Source of the DNA: Enterococcus avium ATCC 14025
GTDB lineage: Bacteria > Bacillota > Bacilli > Lactobacillales > Enterococcaceae
Assembly (NCBI RefSeq): GCF_000406965.1
Contig: NZ_KE136367.1
Span: 37,822-101,821, forward strand
Length of the DNA: 64,000 nt
Direction of reading: 5' to 3'
The notes beneath the pieces were generated by a model. It was given only the letters and a program-made list of their open reading frames with translations, ran no database searches and was not told where the DNA came from. Made by a program: the position numbers and the translations under genes. Each line of letters starts with the position of its first letter. The stretch's first letter is position 1. Shown here one piece after another: positions 7,640 to 17,041 of the stretch.

Positions 7640-8608
7640 ATGAGTAAAATTTATCTTTCCGCCAAACTGCCAGAGCTTGGCACAAACTTATTAAAAAAAG
7701 CCGGACTTGATTATCAAGTCTATGAAGGCGTCGGATTAATTTCAAAAAAGGAACTTATCAAAAATATTTCTGACTGTGAAGTATTGATTTGTCCCCTATC
7801 AACACAGGTGGATCGCGAAGTCATTGATGCTGCACCTGAATTGAAATTGATTGCCAATTTTGGGGCCGGCTTTAACAATATCGACAGTGCCTATGCGAAG
7901 GAGAAAAAAATCTATGTAACAAATACACCCGTGGTCTCCACCAACGCAACCGCAGAATTAACAGCTGGTTTGATTATCAGCTTATCTCGTCGAATCGTCG
8001 AAGGAGATCGCTTGATGCACGATCAAGGCTTCGATGGCTGGGCACCGCTCTTTTTCTTAGGCCATGAATTAAAGAATAAAACATTAGGAATCATCGGCAT
8101 GGGACAAATCGGACAAGCCTTAGCCCGTATGATGAACGCATTTGGGATGAAAATCCTCTATACTCAGCGCCGACCATTGACTCCTGAGCTGGAGAAAAAA
8201 TTGCAGGCAACCTATGCTTCTCAAGCCGAGGTAATTCAGCAGGCTGATGTTTTGACTCTGCATGCACCGTTAACAGAAGAGACCCATCATCTGCTGACAA
8301 ATGAAGCATTTGAGCAAATGAAAGACACTGCCTTCCTGATCAATGCAGCACGCGGTCCATTAATTGATGAAGCAGCCTTGCTTCAAGCCTTGAAAAATCA
8401 TCAAATTGCCGGGGCAGCTTTGGATGTCTACGAGTTCGAGCCACAGGTCACTAAAGGTTTGGAAAAATTGTCCAATGTCATCTTGACGCCTCACATTGGC
8501 AACGCCAGCGTAGAAGCTCGGGATCAGATGGCTGAGATCGTGGCAAACAATGCCATCGCTATCGAAAAACACGAATCAATCAAACACATCGTCAATGGAC
8601 TGGACTGA
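7640..8608 (+). CDS. D-isomer specific 2-hydroxyacid dehydrogenase
   Basis: The 322-residue protein has the split substrate domain and the NAD-binding Rossmann motif GMGQIGQALARM (about residues 154-165). The catalytic Arg is in INAARGPLIDE, the Glu in DVYEFEP and the His in LTPHIGNA. It resembles the glyoxylate/hydroxypyruvate reductase-like branch more than D-lactate dehydrogenase, but the substrate cannot be fixed. The start ATG follows GAGGGATTGTAA. It converges on the TetR gene with a 2-base gap. Confidence 0.88.
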   Translation: MSKIYLSAKLPELGTNLLKKAGLDYQVYEGVGLISKKELIKNISDCEVLICPLSTQVDREVIDAAPELKLIANFGAGFNNIDSAYAKEKKIYVTNTPVVSTNATAELTAGLIISLSRRIVEGDRLMHDQGFDGWAPLFFLGHELKNKTLGIIGMGQIGQALARMMNAFGMKILYTQRRPLTPELEKKLQATYASQAEVIQQADVLTLHAPLTEETHHLLTNEAFEQMKDTAFLINAARGPLIDEAALLQALKNHQIAGAALDVYEFEPQVTKGLEKLSNVILTPHIGNASVEARDQMAEIVANNAIAIEKHESIKHIVNGLD

Positions 8609-8634
8609 GCTTAACGCTCATTCCAGTCTTTTTC
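8598..8634 (+). terminator. Terminator of the dehydrogenase gene
   Basis: ACTGGA..TGAGC pairs with GCTCA..TCCAGT, followed by CTTTTT. The hairpin contains the stop codon of the dehydrogenase and the last codons of the convergent TetR gene. Confidence 0.75.
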
Positions 8635-9186
8635 ATACAAGCGATAGGCAAAAAATTCGATATCCTTTGCAAAGCGAAACAACTGTGCCGCAATAGTAAT
8701 CGGCGGCTGATTCGCCCCTGCTAACAACCAATCAGTCAAAATACCGCCACAGCCGTGGGCTAAAAAGCGAGCATAAAATTCTTTGTCTGTCGGGGAAAGC
8801 TCCCCTTCCCGATCAACCTCATCGAACAGACGAACAAATAGACGCTGCGCCAGCTCATTGAACTCTTTTGTTAATACTTCTGGCTTTGCCTTTACGGTAT
8901 TCAAATAAAATTGATGACAAAGCTGCATCTTTTTTAACATTTTAAGAACGGATTCTTCCCAATTCGTCAATGCTAGCTCCTCAGAAATTAAATATTGCAG
9001 TCCTCGTTGATAATACGCGTAATGGAGCAGATCGTCCTTGTCTTTAAAATGATAATAAAATGTTTGGCGGTTCAGATTAGCCTTTTGACTGATATCTTGA
9101 ACAGTGATTTTATCATAATTTTTTTCTTGGCATGCAGTAACTAGGGCTTGGACAAATGCTTCCTTGGTTGCTTTTCCTTCCGCCAT
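8611..9186 (-). CDS. TetR/AcrR-family regulator
   Basis: The N-terminal 60 residues form a typical TetR helix-turn-helix (ITVQDISQKANLNRQTFYYHFKDKDDLL). The C-terminal half (FYARFLAHGCGGILTDWLLAG) resembles the TetR_C domain found in DhaS-type regulators. The gene lies 11 bases after the ruvB stop-side region in the opposite reading order (ruvB ends at 9198, this gene starts at 9186), so it follows ruvB on the same strand and may be its last operon member. Target genes are unknown; the convergent dehydrogenase is a candidate by proximity only. At 191 residues it is full length. Confidence 0.88.
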   Translation of the reverse strand: MAEGKATKEAFVQALVTACQEKNYDKITVQDISQKANLNRQTFYYHFKDKDDLLHYAYYQRGLQYLISEELALTNWEESVLKMLKKMQLCHQFYLNTVKAKPEVLTKEFNELAQRLFVRLFDEVDREGELSPTDKEFYARFLAHGCGGILTDWLLAGANQPPITIAAQLFRFAKDIEFFAYRLYEKDWNER

Positions 9187-9197
9187 TTTTTCACCTT

Positions 9198-10199
9198 CTA
9201 TGTTTGATAAGGATAATTGAAATGTTCATACGCTAACGGTGTCGCCATGCGCCCCCGTTGTGTCCGTTTGATAAACCCCTTCTGGATCAAATAGGGTTCA
9301 TACATATCTTCTACAGTCTCACGTTCTTCACCGATGTTGACTGCTAATGTGCTTAAGCCGATCGGTCCCCCATGATAAAGCTCGATCATCGTCTTCAGTA
9401 ATTTCTGATCGACATAATCTAACCCTGCTTCATCCACCTGTAGTAATCCTAACGCCTGATCTGCAACAGTGCGATTAATTACGCCATCTGATTGAACCTG
9501 GGCAAAATCACGAATCCGTTTCAGCAAACGATTGGCGATCCGCGGGGTTCCCCGTGAGCGACGAGCGATCTCAATCGCTCCTTCTTCCACAATCTCCGTT
9601 TGAAAAATATCGGCTGACCGCAGAACGATTTCTCGCAAATCATCCTCTTCGTAATACTCCATATGAGAAATAATCCCAAATCGATCTCGTAGTGGCGCCG
9701 ACAACATCCCTGCACGTGTCGTCGCGCCAACTAAAGTAAAAGGCGGCAAAGGAAAATGTACGGGATGAGCGGTTGGACCTTGCCCCACCATGATATCCAC
9801 ATAATAATCCTCCATCGCTGAATACAGTGTTTCTTCGGCAACCCGCGGCAAACGGTGAATCTCATCGATAAATAAGACATCCCCAGGCTCCAACTCATTC
9901 AAAATCGCAACTAAATCACCCGGTCGTTCGATCGCTGGTCCGCTGGTAGAGCGAATCTGCACATCCATCTCATTGGCGATCACCATCGCCATCGTTGTTT
10001 TCCCTAAACCGGGAGGTCCATAAAGCAAGACATGATCTAAGGCTTCCTGACGGTTTTTAGCCGCTTCGATGTAGATTGATAGCTCTTGTTTGACCTTATC
10101 TTGTCCGATATATTGTGCGAGATAACGAGGACGCAACGATTTTTCTAAACTTTTATCACTCTCATCCGCATCAGGCGAGAGTAAACGTTCTTCATCCAT
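9198..10199 (-). CDS. ruvB: Holliday junction branch migration ATPase RuvB
   Basis: Walker [10 protein letters not shown], Walker [10 protein letters not shown] and sensor/arginine-finger region [18 protein letters not shown] identify the AAA+ motor of RuvAB. The C-terminal winged-helix DNA-binding domain is present ([16 protein letters not shown]). ATG at 10199 is chosen because it lies seven bases after GGAGG; a GTG one codon upstream is possible. The gene follows ruvA on the same strand with a 130-bp gap, longer than usual, which holds a possible degenerate repeat copy. Confidence 0.97.
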   Translation of the reverse strand: MDEERLLSPDADESDKSLEKSLRPRYLAQYIGQDKVKQELSIYIEAAKNRQEALDHVLLYGPPGLGKTTMAMVIANEMDVQIRSTSGPAIERPGDLVAILNELEPGDVLFIDEIHRLPRVAEETLYSAMEDYYVDIMVGQGPTAHPVHFPLPPFTLVGATTRAGMLSAPLRDRFGIISHMEYYEEDDLREIVLRSADIFQTEIVEEGAIEIARRSRGTPRIANRLLKRIRDFAQVQSDGVINRTVADQALGLLQVDEAGLDYVDQKLLKTMIELYHGGPIGLSTLAVNIGEERETVEDMYEPYLIQKGFIKRTQRGRMATPLAYEHFNYPYQT

Positions 10200-10229
10200 C
10201 ACTTTTCCTCCAATTTTCTTTATTACATA

Positions 10230-10331
10230 CTACAAGCATCATACTTTATTTAAGAGCTAACTCAGTAATAAAGTTGATTTTTGCATACCATTCCACTAAT
10301 CGTGCAAAAGCCACGAGACGGAAGTGGTACT
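10230..10331 (-). repeat. Possible degenerate copy of the SD-linked repeat, ruvA-ruvB gap
   Basis: The stretch contains GCATACCATTCCACTAAT and, further on, GGAAGTGGTACTAC, the two arms seen in the other copies. The terminal SD duplication is not evident and the loop is shorter. Membership in the family is uncertain. Confidence 0.4.
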
Positions 10332-10923
10332 ACTTCTTCATCATTAACTTCAATGCTGCCCGTAAATAATCGTCGGTATTTTGTAGACTTTCTTTTTCCA
10401 GTACTTTTTCAACCTTCTTGATTTCCTTCGGACTGTAGCCTAACGCCTGCAAAGCTTCCATCGCTTCAGCAAGTGCTGTATCGTCGTTGCCTTCATAAAA
10501 TAGCGACATTGGATCTTCAACTAATTCGGTTAATTTACCTTTGAGATCCAAGACCATTTGCTGTGCGGTCTTCTTGCCGACACCTGGGAATTTCGTTAAA
10601 TAGGTCACATCACCGGCTTCGATCGCTTGAATCAATCCCTGATGGTCCTCATTTGCCATAATCGCCAATCCGCTTTTTGGTCCAATTCCCGAAACGGACA
10701 ACAAACGTAAAAACAGCTCTTTTTCGGCCAACGTTTCAAAACCGTATAATAAATGAGCATCCTCGCGAATGATCTGCTGCACATAGATCGTGACGGACTG
10801 CTCCATTTTGCTGCTGTAGCGGTAAGGATTGCCTATCGCGATTTGATAGCCGATCCCATTCACATCCAACACCACATAGCTGGGACTGATGAAGGTCAAA
10901 CGACCCGTAATATACTCGTACAT
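10330..10923 (-). CDS. ruvA: Holliday junction branch migration protein RuvA
   Basis: The 197-residue protein starts [20 protein letters not shown] (OB-fold domain I), has the helix-hairpin-helix pair in domain II ([16 protein letters not shown] and [20 protein letters not shown]), and ends in the domain III that contacts RuvB ([19 protein letters not shown]). It forms a tetramer on four-way junctions and loads RuvB hexamers. It is the first gene of the ruvAB unit. Confidence 0.97.
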   Translation of the reverse strand: MYEYITGRLTFISPSYVVLDVNGIGYQIAIGNPYRYSSKMEQSVTIYVQQIIREDAHLLYGFETLAEKELFLRLLSVSGIGPKSGLAIMANEDHQGLIQAIEAGDVTYLTKFPGVGKKTAQQMVLDLKGKLTELVEDPMSLFYEGNDDTALAEAMEALQALGYSPKEIKKVEKVLEKESLQNTDDYLRAALKLMMKK

Positions 10924-11057
10924 AATTGTTCCTTTCTTTGGTTAAGAAAACTGCTTTTCGACAAAAAACTGCCGCTCGTTTCCATTATTTTTTCGTATCG
11001 GCAGGCTACCGATAAACTGCACATATGTTCTCATTATTCTAGCACAAAAATCAGCGG

Positions 11058-12518
11058 TTAAAAACTCTTACCGCCGAATCCTTGTAATAACCTTAATAGA
11101 GCAAAATAATCTGCCATATGCAATTCCTGTGTGATCGTTAAAGTTGGCACCTCATCATCCTCATAAATCAGGCTGGTCGTTAGGCAAACATCACTGTCAG
11201 TCAATGTTTTTGCAAATACAACTTGGAAATCATTTGCTAAAAACTGGTGTAAATCTTCCTTCAAAAGCGTTTCTTCAAATTCCGGCAGATCAGTCTGGAG
11301 AAAAATCCTCAACACAGGCTGCATCGTTAATTCCGGTAAACGTCGCAAGACCGATAGATAACGTCCGAATAAAATGGATTCACTGCCACCCTGATCCGCT
11401 AAAAGCTCAGAAACAAACGCTGCAAGCTTTGGCTGTTGACGTGTAACCATCGTCCAAAAAGCTTTTCCATTGATATTAAAGCGAATCATAGGAAATAAAT
11501 GATGGTACAAATGCCCGCTGATCAAATAATTCTCCGCATGTAACGCTTGAAATTTTTTCCAAGTCGCGTGGTCATTGATTTTCTTTTCCAAGAGCTGATC
11601 CATCGCTGCTACTTCCTCAAACACCAAAAATGGCGGTCTAGCCAATAAGCTATGGATTTTCTCTGCGATAGTGGGTACACGATAGTACTCCTCTCGTGTT
11701 AATAAATGTAAAAAAAGATTTCCTAGTGAGGCTTGCTTTCGAAAGTAAATAGGCATAATGGGTCTTAGTTGGCGAGCAAAATCATTAAAGAGCGGGTCAT
11801 CATTTAAGACGCTTTGAGTGCTCGAAGTCTTTTCTAATGCGTGCTGCTGAACCTCTCGCAGCAAGTGAGCCGCTACCAAATATTCCAAACGCTGTGCTTT
11901 AATAGGATTCAACTCGACTCGAAAAAATTGCTGGATCTCTCGACTGATTTTTCTGATTGGTTCATGCTGCAGTAATGTGAAGGGCCAATTTTTACCACGA
12001 AACAAGCGCCAATAATAAACCGATAGATACATTCGTACAACCGATTCCGGTGCTTGGAAAAGTACCTCTCCTCGTTGAATGGTTAATTGCAACGGCAACA
12101 ATTCTTTACTTAGTTCCTTTAATTTACGTCGGATCGTAGACTCGCTGCGGTATAATTTATCACTTAGCTCCTTGATTGTTCGAATATTTTCGATAATTAA
12201 CAGATTAAGCAGGCGATAGGCTAACGAATGACGAATTAAATCGACCAAAAATTGATTTTCTTCCATCGTCTGAGCAGCAATCAACAGACGATAACTGTTT
12301 CCCTTTTTTTCAAATAGTGGCAATTCTGTTTCGGTGAATCGGTGATACTGTTTACTCAGTTCCGTCAGCAGACGCTGCACACTGCGAACATCCAATTTAA
12401 GCATCTCAGCTAATTCACTTTTCTTATACAGCTGATCATCATCCATCACTTCCAATAATCGGACGCTAAGATATACATCCTTTTCGTAATGTTGTAATTC
12501 CAGCGCTTTGATATACAT
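11058..12518 (-). CDS. Mga-like helix-turn-helix transcriptional regulator
   Basis: The 486-residue protein has two N-terminal HTH segments (KKSELAEMLKLDVRSVQRLL, about residues 32-51, and ELSDKLYRSESTIRRKLKEL, about residues 117-136), as in Mga/AtxA-type virulence regulators, then a long PRD-like central region and a C-terminal part that may be EIIB-like. No typical phosphorylatable His pattern is obvious. The ribosome binding site GAAGGAG lies inside the 3' arm of the terminator that follows lrgB, which is unusual. Its targets are unknown. Confidence 0.82.
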   Translation of the reverse strand: MYIKALELQHYEKDVYLSVRLLEVMDDDQLYKKSELAEMLKLDVRSVQRLLTELSKQYHRFTETELPLFEKKGNSYRLLIAAQTMEENQFLVDLIRHSLAYRLLNLLIIENIRTIKELSDKLYRSESTIRRKLKELSKELLPLQLTIQRGEVLFQAPESVVRMYLSVYYWRLFRGKNWPFTLLQHEPIRKISREIQQFFRVELNPIKAQRLEYLVAAHLLREVQQHALEKTSSTQSVLNDDPLFNDFARQLRPIMPIYFRKQASLGNLFLHLLTREEYYRVPTIAEKIHSLLARPPFLVFEEVAAMDQLLEKKINDHATWKKFQALHAENYLISGHLYHHLFPMIRFNINGKAFWTMVTRQQPKLAAFVSELLADQGGSESILFGRYLSVLRRLPELTMQPVLRIFLQTDLPEFEETLLKEDLHQFLANDFQVVFAKTLTDSDVCLTTSLIYEDDEVPTLTITQELHMADYFALLRLLQGFGGKSF

Positions 12519-12563
12519 AAAAAAACTCCTTCACGCTACATTTTAGCAAAAGAGCGCAAGGAG
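12519..12563 (-). terminator. Terminator of lrgAB overlapping the RBS of the next gene
   Basis: On the minus strand CTCCTTGCGCT (12563-12553) pairs with AGCGTGAAGGAG (12537-12526) and is followed by seven T. The GAAGGAG of the 3' arm is also the SD of the Mga-like gene, whose ATG follows the T run. Confidence 0.82.
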
Positions 12564-12569
12564 CTGGTA

Positions 12570-13271
12570 CTAAAGACCTTCGAATAGACGAAATAAAATC
12601 GGCAGCAGCGCCACCGTTACTAACCCATTGACACAAATACATAAACCAGCAAGAATGCCCTCTAGTTCACCAATCTCGATCGCTCGACCGGTACCAATCG
12701 CGTGAGAGGTACTGCCTAAAGCGATGCCTTTTGCCACGGGACTTTGAATATTGAAAAGTTGAAAAACCTTTGTTCCAACTAAAGCCCCGAAAATCCCCGT
12801 CGAAACAACGATTGCTAAGGTCACTGGCGAAATGCCGCCCATCTGGCTAGACAGATCAACTGAGATCGCTGTGGTCACTGATTTTGGCAATAACGAAACG
12901 ACAATCCCTTGTTTCAATGAAAATAAGCGACCGATTCCAACACTTAATAAACAGTTAAGTACCACACCCACCAGTGTTCCTAAAATCACCGGCAAAAAAT
13001 ATTTCTTAAGCTTATCGAAATTTTGGTAAAGGGGCAAAGCTAACGCCACTGTCGCCGGTGTAATCATCATGGTAAATAAATTGCCGCCTATGTTGTACTC
13101 CTGATAGCTGATTCCGCTGAATTTCAACAAAATAATGATAATGACCACACTTGCGATCAAAGGATTGATGAAAGGGATGTTCACCTTACTCAACAATTTT
13201 TCCATCGCTAGATAGATAAGCAAAGTAAGTGCTAATCCAAAAAGCGGGTTACTCGCCAGCGCTGAAATCAT
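12570..13271 (-). CDS. lrgB: LrgB/CidB-family membrane protein
   Basis: This is the antiholin-like partner of LrgA, with about seven hydrophobic segments and the family stretch LPKSVTTAISVDLSSQMGG. ATG at 13271 is chosen because GAGGTG lies seven bases before it; an upstream ATG at 13304 would need a longer overlap with lrgA. As it stands the gene overlaps lrgA by 23 bases. LrgAB modulates murein hydrolase export and, in several Firmicutes, pyruvate uptake. Confidence 0.92.
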   Translation of the reverse strand: MISALASNPLFGLALTLLIYLAMEKLLSKVNIPFINPLIASVVIIIILLKFSGISYQEYNIGGNLFTMMITPATVALALPLYQNFDKLKKYFLPVILGTLVGVVLNCLLSVGIGRLFSLKQGIVVSLLPKSVTTAISVDLSSQMGGISPVTLAIVVSTGIFGALVGTKVFQLFNIQSPVAKGIALGSTSHAIGTGRAIEIGELEGILAGLCICVNGLVTVALLPILFRLFEGL

Positions 13272-13677
13272 CCGCTTCACCTCGCAGTTTCCCAACTTTT
13301 TCAACCAGTCGCGCCTTTTCTTCCTTGCTCTTCATGCTGATTCTTTCAACAAATTCCGCTGTTTTCCCGACAGCTACAAGTGAGACAAGAGAGCACAAAA
13401 CAACTGCGCCTAACAGGATCGGCCACGTGTATTTAATGGCTCCGTAATATTGCATCAAACCGACACCAGCTGGTACAAATAAAATCGTCAAATGGTTTAA
13501 CAGAAAGTTTGCTGTATCCTCAATTGCCGATGGCTTTAATAATTTGGTTTGGAAGGAAAGAAAGAGGAGCATAATACCGATGATACTTCCCGGAACTGGT
13601 AAATGAAGAAACATCCGCAGACCTTCGCCAATAATAGAATAGAGAAATAACAGACTTAATTCTTTAAATAGTTTCAC
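13249..13677 (-). CDS. lrgA: LrgA/CidA-family holin-like protein
   Basis: The protein has four hydrophobic segments and the CidA/LrgA signature HLPVPGSIIGIMLLF. The start is taken as GTG at 13677, eight bases after AAAGG. A longer frame from 13743 would extend across a TATACT element (13716-13711) that looks like the -10 box, so it is rejected. The resulting 142 residues match the family length. The charged C-terminal tail is cytoplasmic. No LytSR pair is visible nearby. Confidence 0.9.
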   Translation of the reverse strand: MKLFKELSLLFLYSIIGEGLRMFLHLPVPGSIIGIMLLFLSFQTKLLKPSAIEDTANFLLNHLTILFVPAGVGLMQYYGAIKYTWPILLGAVVLCSLVSLVAVGKTAEFVERISMKSKEEKARLVEKVGKLRGEADDFSAGE

Positions 13678-13842
13678 AAATATCGCCTTTTCTAAAAACA
13701 GGATAGTTCCAGTATAGCGAAAAAAGATAGCTATTTTCTCCAAATTTTGTTGAAATTACATGCATTTTCTGAAAAGCGGACATCATTTGCAACTGAATAT
13801 GGAAAAGGAAAAAACTAAAAAAATCACTAAAAGAAGAAATAC

Positions 13843-13873
13843 AAAAAAATGCGCCGATTTCTCGGCACATTTT
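13843..13873 (-). terminator. Terminator after msrB
   Basis: TGTGCCGA and TCGGCGCA pair around GAAA on the minus strand, followed by seven T. It starts at the msrB stop codon. Confidence 0.88.
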
Positions 13874-14300
13874 ATTTAACAAGTTCCTTATATTGACCGT
13901 AGCCTGCTTCTTCCATCTCTTCGACTGGAATAAAGCGCAATGCTGCGGAGTTGATGCAATAACGCAAACCGCCTTGATCTTGCGGACCATCGTTAAACAC
14001 GTGTCCTAGATGGGAATCGGCTTCTTTACTGCGGACCTCTACTCGATGCATGCCATGAGAAAAGTCTGCCTTTTCAGCCACTCCACGCTTTTCGATCGGA
14101 CGACTAAAAGCTGGCCAACCACATCCGGCGTCGTATTTGTCAGTAGAAGAAAATAAGGGCTCACCGCTGACGACATCAACATAAATGCCTTTTTGATAGA
14201 AATCATCATATTTTCCAGAAAATGGACGCTCTGTCGCGTTTTCCTGCGTCACTGCATATTCGATGGGTGAAAGTTTCTTTTTCAATTCTTCCTGCTCCAT
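13872..14300 (-). CDS. msrB: Peptide methionine-(R)-S-oxide reductase MsrB
   Basis: The MsrB signatures [20 protein letters not shown] and the catalytic [11 protein letters not shown] (Cys about residue 120) are all present. The zinc-binding CxxC pairs of some MsrB proteins are absent, as is common in low-GC Gram-positives. At 142 residues the protein is a single MsrB domain, not fused to MsrA. It repairs methionine-R-sulfoxide in proteins using thioredoxin. It has its own terminator. Confidence 0.95.
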   Translation of the reverse strand: MEQEELKKKLSPIEYAVTQENATERPFSGKYDDFYQKGIYVDVVSGEPLFSSTDKYDAGCGWPAFSRPIEKRGVAEKADFSHGMHRVEVRSKEADSHLGHVFNDGPQDQGGLRYCINSAALRFIPVEEMEEAGYGQYKELVK

Positions 14301-14409
14301 GGTTCTTCCCCGCTTTCATGATTACTTAGAACACGCTGAGCATACACCCGATGAGAAAAAGATACGAAGAATATGCTCATAGTGCGTGCTTTTACTGCGA
14401 AAAGGTAAA

Positions 14410-14441
14410 GAACACCGGATCGTAATCCGGTGTTCTCCTAC
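14410..14441 (-). terminator. Terminator after maf
   Basis: AGAACACCGGAT and ATCCGGTGTTCT form a strong stem around TACG, followed by TTTACC on the minus strand. It begins about eight bases beyond the maf stop. Confidence 0.85.
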
Positions 14442-14448
14442 ATTCTAT

Positions 14449-15006
14449 CTAATAGCTAAACTTCTTCAACATCTGATTCACCGCACCAACGGGAAAACCG
14501 ACGATGCTGTAATAGTCGCCTTCGATCTTTTCAACGAAGATGCCAGCACCATTTTGGATACCGTATGCACCAGCTTTGTCTTTGTAGTCATCACTATCGA
14601 GATAGCGATTAATTTCTCCAGTGGTCAAAGGATAAAAGGTCACAGTAGCGGAAGTTAGTTTTTCCTCCAGTTGGTCTCCTTGACGAATTACCACGGAGGT
14701 ATAGACTAAATGGTTGCCGCCGCTCATACTTTCCAGCATACCAAATGCTTCTTCTCGACTCTTAGGTTTGCCGAGGATTTGTTCACCCAGTACGACCACC
14801 GTATCACTGGCGATTACTAATGCTTCTGGGTGCTCAGCGGCGACCACTGCCGCTTTTTGCCGCGCCATCTCCATCACATAATTCTTTGGTGCGTACTGAT
14901 CTTTGACTTCTTCATCAATATCGGCCGGTTGAACGGTGAAATCAGCCATCAGCCAGTGGAGTAATTCTTGTCTTCTTGGTGATTGCGAAGCTAAAATAAC
15001 GGTCAT
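14449..15006 (-). CDS. maf: Maf-family nucleoside triphosphate pyrophosphatase
   Basis: The 185-residue protein begins ILASQSPRRQELL, the Maf phosphate-binding signature, and has SDTVVVLG and KPKSREEAF further on with the YGIQNGAGIFVEKIEGDYYSIVG C-terminal block (quoted in part) of the dTTP/UTP pyrophosphatase group. Maf enzymes hydrolyse non-canonical or selected NTPs; overexpression inhibits septation in Bacillus. It follows mutL by 19 bases on the same strand and is likely in the mutSL operon. Confidence 0.94.
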   Translation of the reverse strand: MTVILASQSPRRQELLHWLMADFTVQPADIDEEVKDQYAPKNYVMEMARQKAAVVAAEHPEALVIASDTVVVLGEQILGKPKSREEAFGMLESMSGGNHLVYTSVVIRQGDQLEEKLTSATVTFYPLTTGEINRYLDSDDYKDKAGAYGIQNGAGIFVEKIEGDYYSIVGFPVGAVNQMLKKFSY

Positions 15007-15025
15007 AAATCTGCTCCTCTTTAGA

Positions 15026-17026
15026 CTAGTGTGGGTCTTGAATTCGTTTGAACATATGCTCCATATCGCTGTTGCTAAAATGAATCAATACTGGACGACC
15101 ATGGGGGCAGTTGAAAGGATTCTCGCATTGAGCCAAATCCGTCAACAAGACCCGCGCTTGTGCTTCGTTCAAGTGATGGTTGGCTTTGATCGAGCGTTTG
15201 CAGCTCATCATGATGGCGGTCGCTTCACGGAATTTTTTGACACTGACAGAACCAGTAACTAAAAGCATATCGATCATTTCACGAATGATGCTTTCCTCTT
15301 GTCCGGCTGGATACCACGTCGGATGCGCTCGCACGATGAAGCTGTTAGGGCCAAACTCTTCTAAATAAATGCCGACTTCCTGCAATAGCTCCGTTTGTTC
15401 TTTTAGCTTGATGGCATCGTTGTTGGGATAATCCAAAACAAATGGCACCAGCAACTCCTGCAGATCATCAGAAACGTCGCCGATTTTTTCGCGGAAATAT
15501 TCGTATTTGATCCGCTCTTGCGCCGCGTGCTGGTCAATGATATATAAGCCGTCTTTACTTTGGGCAAACAAATAGGTACCATGCATTTGACCGAAATATT
15601 CCAGCATCGGGAATCGTTCTTTGGGATGCTCGTTCTCCAGCTTTGTTATCGCCTGTTCAATCACTTTTTCACCAGATTGGGTACTTAGATCAAATTCAGG
15701 ATGGTCGGTATTAGCCGCTTCCTCATATACTTGCTCTTCTGTCGGGACCTCTTCTTCAATCAGCGGTTCCGGGGTTTCTTCCACGATCGCCGTTTTCTCT
15801 TGTTCGGTTTCAAGTGGAACAGCCATCGTTTTTTCAACGATTTCTTCCTTTAGCGGTACCGGGGTTTCAACTGATTCTGATTGTTTCGGTTCGACGTAAA
15901 AAATTCCCGTTTTAGGATCATAGTTCAAATCACTCTTTTTCTTCGGCTGCTCCTCTAATGGCAAGTCCATTTGTTCCGTGTGGATTTTTTCGACCTTGCG
16001 TTTGAAGCTGGGATTTTCACCGACATCAGGAATCAAATTGATCTGGCGCAGACTTTCAGCAATTCCGCGGCTGATTAGCTCCATCAATTCTTTTTCTTTG
16101 GATAAACGAACTTCCTGTTTGGTTGGATGCACATTTACATCGACTAACAGCGGGTCCATCGTAATCTCAAGCACCGCAATTGGATATCGTCCCACCATCA
16201 ATTTTGACTGATAACCATTAATGATCGCTTTGTTCAGTGCATAGTTTTTGATATAGCGACCATTGATGATTACCGATAAATAATTGCGACTTGCACGCGT
16301 CACTTCTGGTAACGACACGTAGCCATTCAACGTGAAATCCAAATCTTTCGCTTCGACCTTCAGCATTTTTTTCGCCGTGGCTACTCCATAGATACCAGCC
16401 AGAGTTTGTTTTAAATCTCCTGTACCACTGGTGCTCAGCATCTTGTGACCGTCATGGACGAGACGAAAGGCGATATTAGGATGGCTCAAGGCCATTCGAT
16501 TGACGATATCTCCAATATTCGACAGTTCCGTTTGCAGCGACTTCACATATTTTAAACGCGCAGGCGTATTGAAAAACAGGTTTTCTACGGTGATTTTTGT
16601 TCCTGTCCGTAAGGAAGCTGGACGATGTTCTTCAATTTTTCCGCCTTTTAAGAAAAGGTACGACCCTTGTGTTTCATCAGCAGTCGAAGTCTCCAAAGTC
16701 ATCTCAGACACAGAGGCGATCGACGGCAATGCTTCCCCGCGGAACCCCAATGTCCGAATGCGAAATAAATCATCGCGGTTATGGATTTTACTTGTGGCAT
16801 GACGTTTAAAGGCATTCTCAACATCGTCTTGATTGATGCCTTCGCCATTGTCTACGATCTGGATCTTTTTCAAGCCTGCTTCTTCGATCAAAATATCGAT
16901 CTGTGTTGCTTTTGCATCGATTGCGTTTTCAACCAGTTCTTTGACGACTGAGGCAGGACGTTCGACGACTTCTCCTGCGGCGATCTGATTGGCTAAGCGT
17001 TCGGATAATTCTTGGATCTTTCCCAT
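15026..17026 (-). CDS. mutL: DNA mismatch repair protein MutL
   Basis: The N-terminal GHKL ATPase has [12 protein letters not shown] (motif I), DNGEGI (motif II) and [14 protein letters not shown] (motif III). A long acidic, Pro/Glu-rich linker (about residues 340-460) follows. The C-terminal endonuclease motif [12 protein letters not shown] is intact and is supported by CKRSIK and [11 protein letters not shown], so this is a nicking MutL of the kind found in bacteria without MutH. It starts 15 bases after mutS and is translationally near-coupled to it. Confidence 0.97.
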   Translation of the reverse strand: MGKIQELSERLANQIAAGEVVERPASVVKELVENAIDAKATQIDILIEEAGLKKIQIVDNGEGINQDDVENAFKRHATSKIHNRDDLFRIRTLGFRGEALPSIASVSEMTLETSTADETQGSYLFLKGGKIEEHRPASLRTGTKITVENLFFNTPARLKYVKSLQTELSNIGDIVNRMALSHPNIAFRLVHDGHKMLSTSGTGDLKQTLAGIYGVATAKKMLKVEAKDLDFTLNGYVSLPEVTRASRNYLSVIINGRYIKNYALNKAIINGYQSKLMVGRYPIAVLEITMDPLLVDVNVHPTKQEVRLSKEKELMELISRGIAESLRQINLIPDVGENPSFKRKVEKIHTEQMDLPLEEQPKKKSDLNYDPKTGIFYVEPKQSESVETPVPLKEEIVEKTMAVPLETEQEKTAIVEETPEPLIEEEVPTEEQVYEEAANTDHPEFDLSTQSGEKVIEQAITKLENEHPKERFPMLEYFGQMHGTYLFAQSKDGLYIIDQHAAQERIKYEYFREKIGDVSDDLQELLVPFVLDYPNNDAIKLKEQTELLQEVGIYLEEFGPNSFIVRAHPTWYPAGQEESIIREMIDMLLVTGSVSVKKFREATAIMMSCKRSIKANHHLNEAQARVLLTDLAQCENPFNCPHGRPVLIHFSNSDMEHMFKRIQDPH

Positions 17027-17041
17027 CGAATTCCCCCTTGT

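Noticed and set aside
13678..13743. N-terminal extension of lrgA
   Set aside because: It would include a TATACT -10 element and has no SD; the GTG at 13677 has one and gives the family length.
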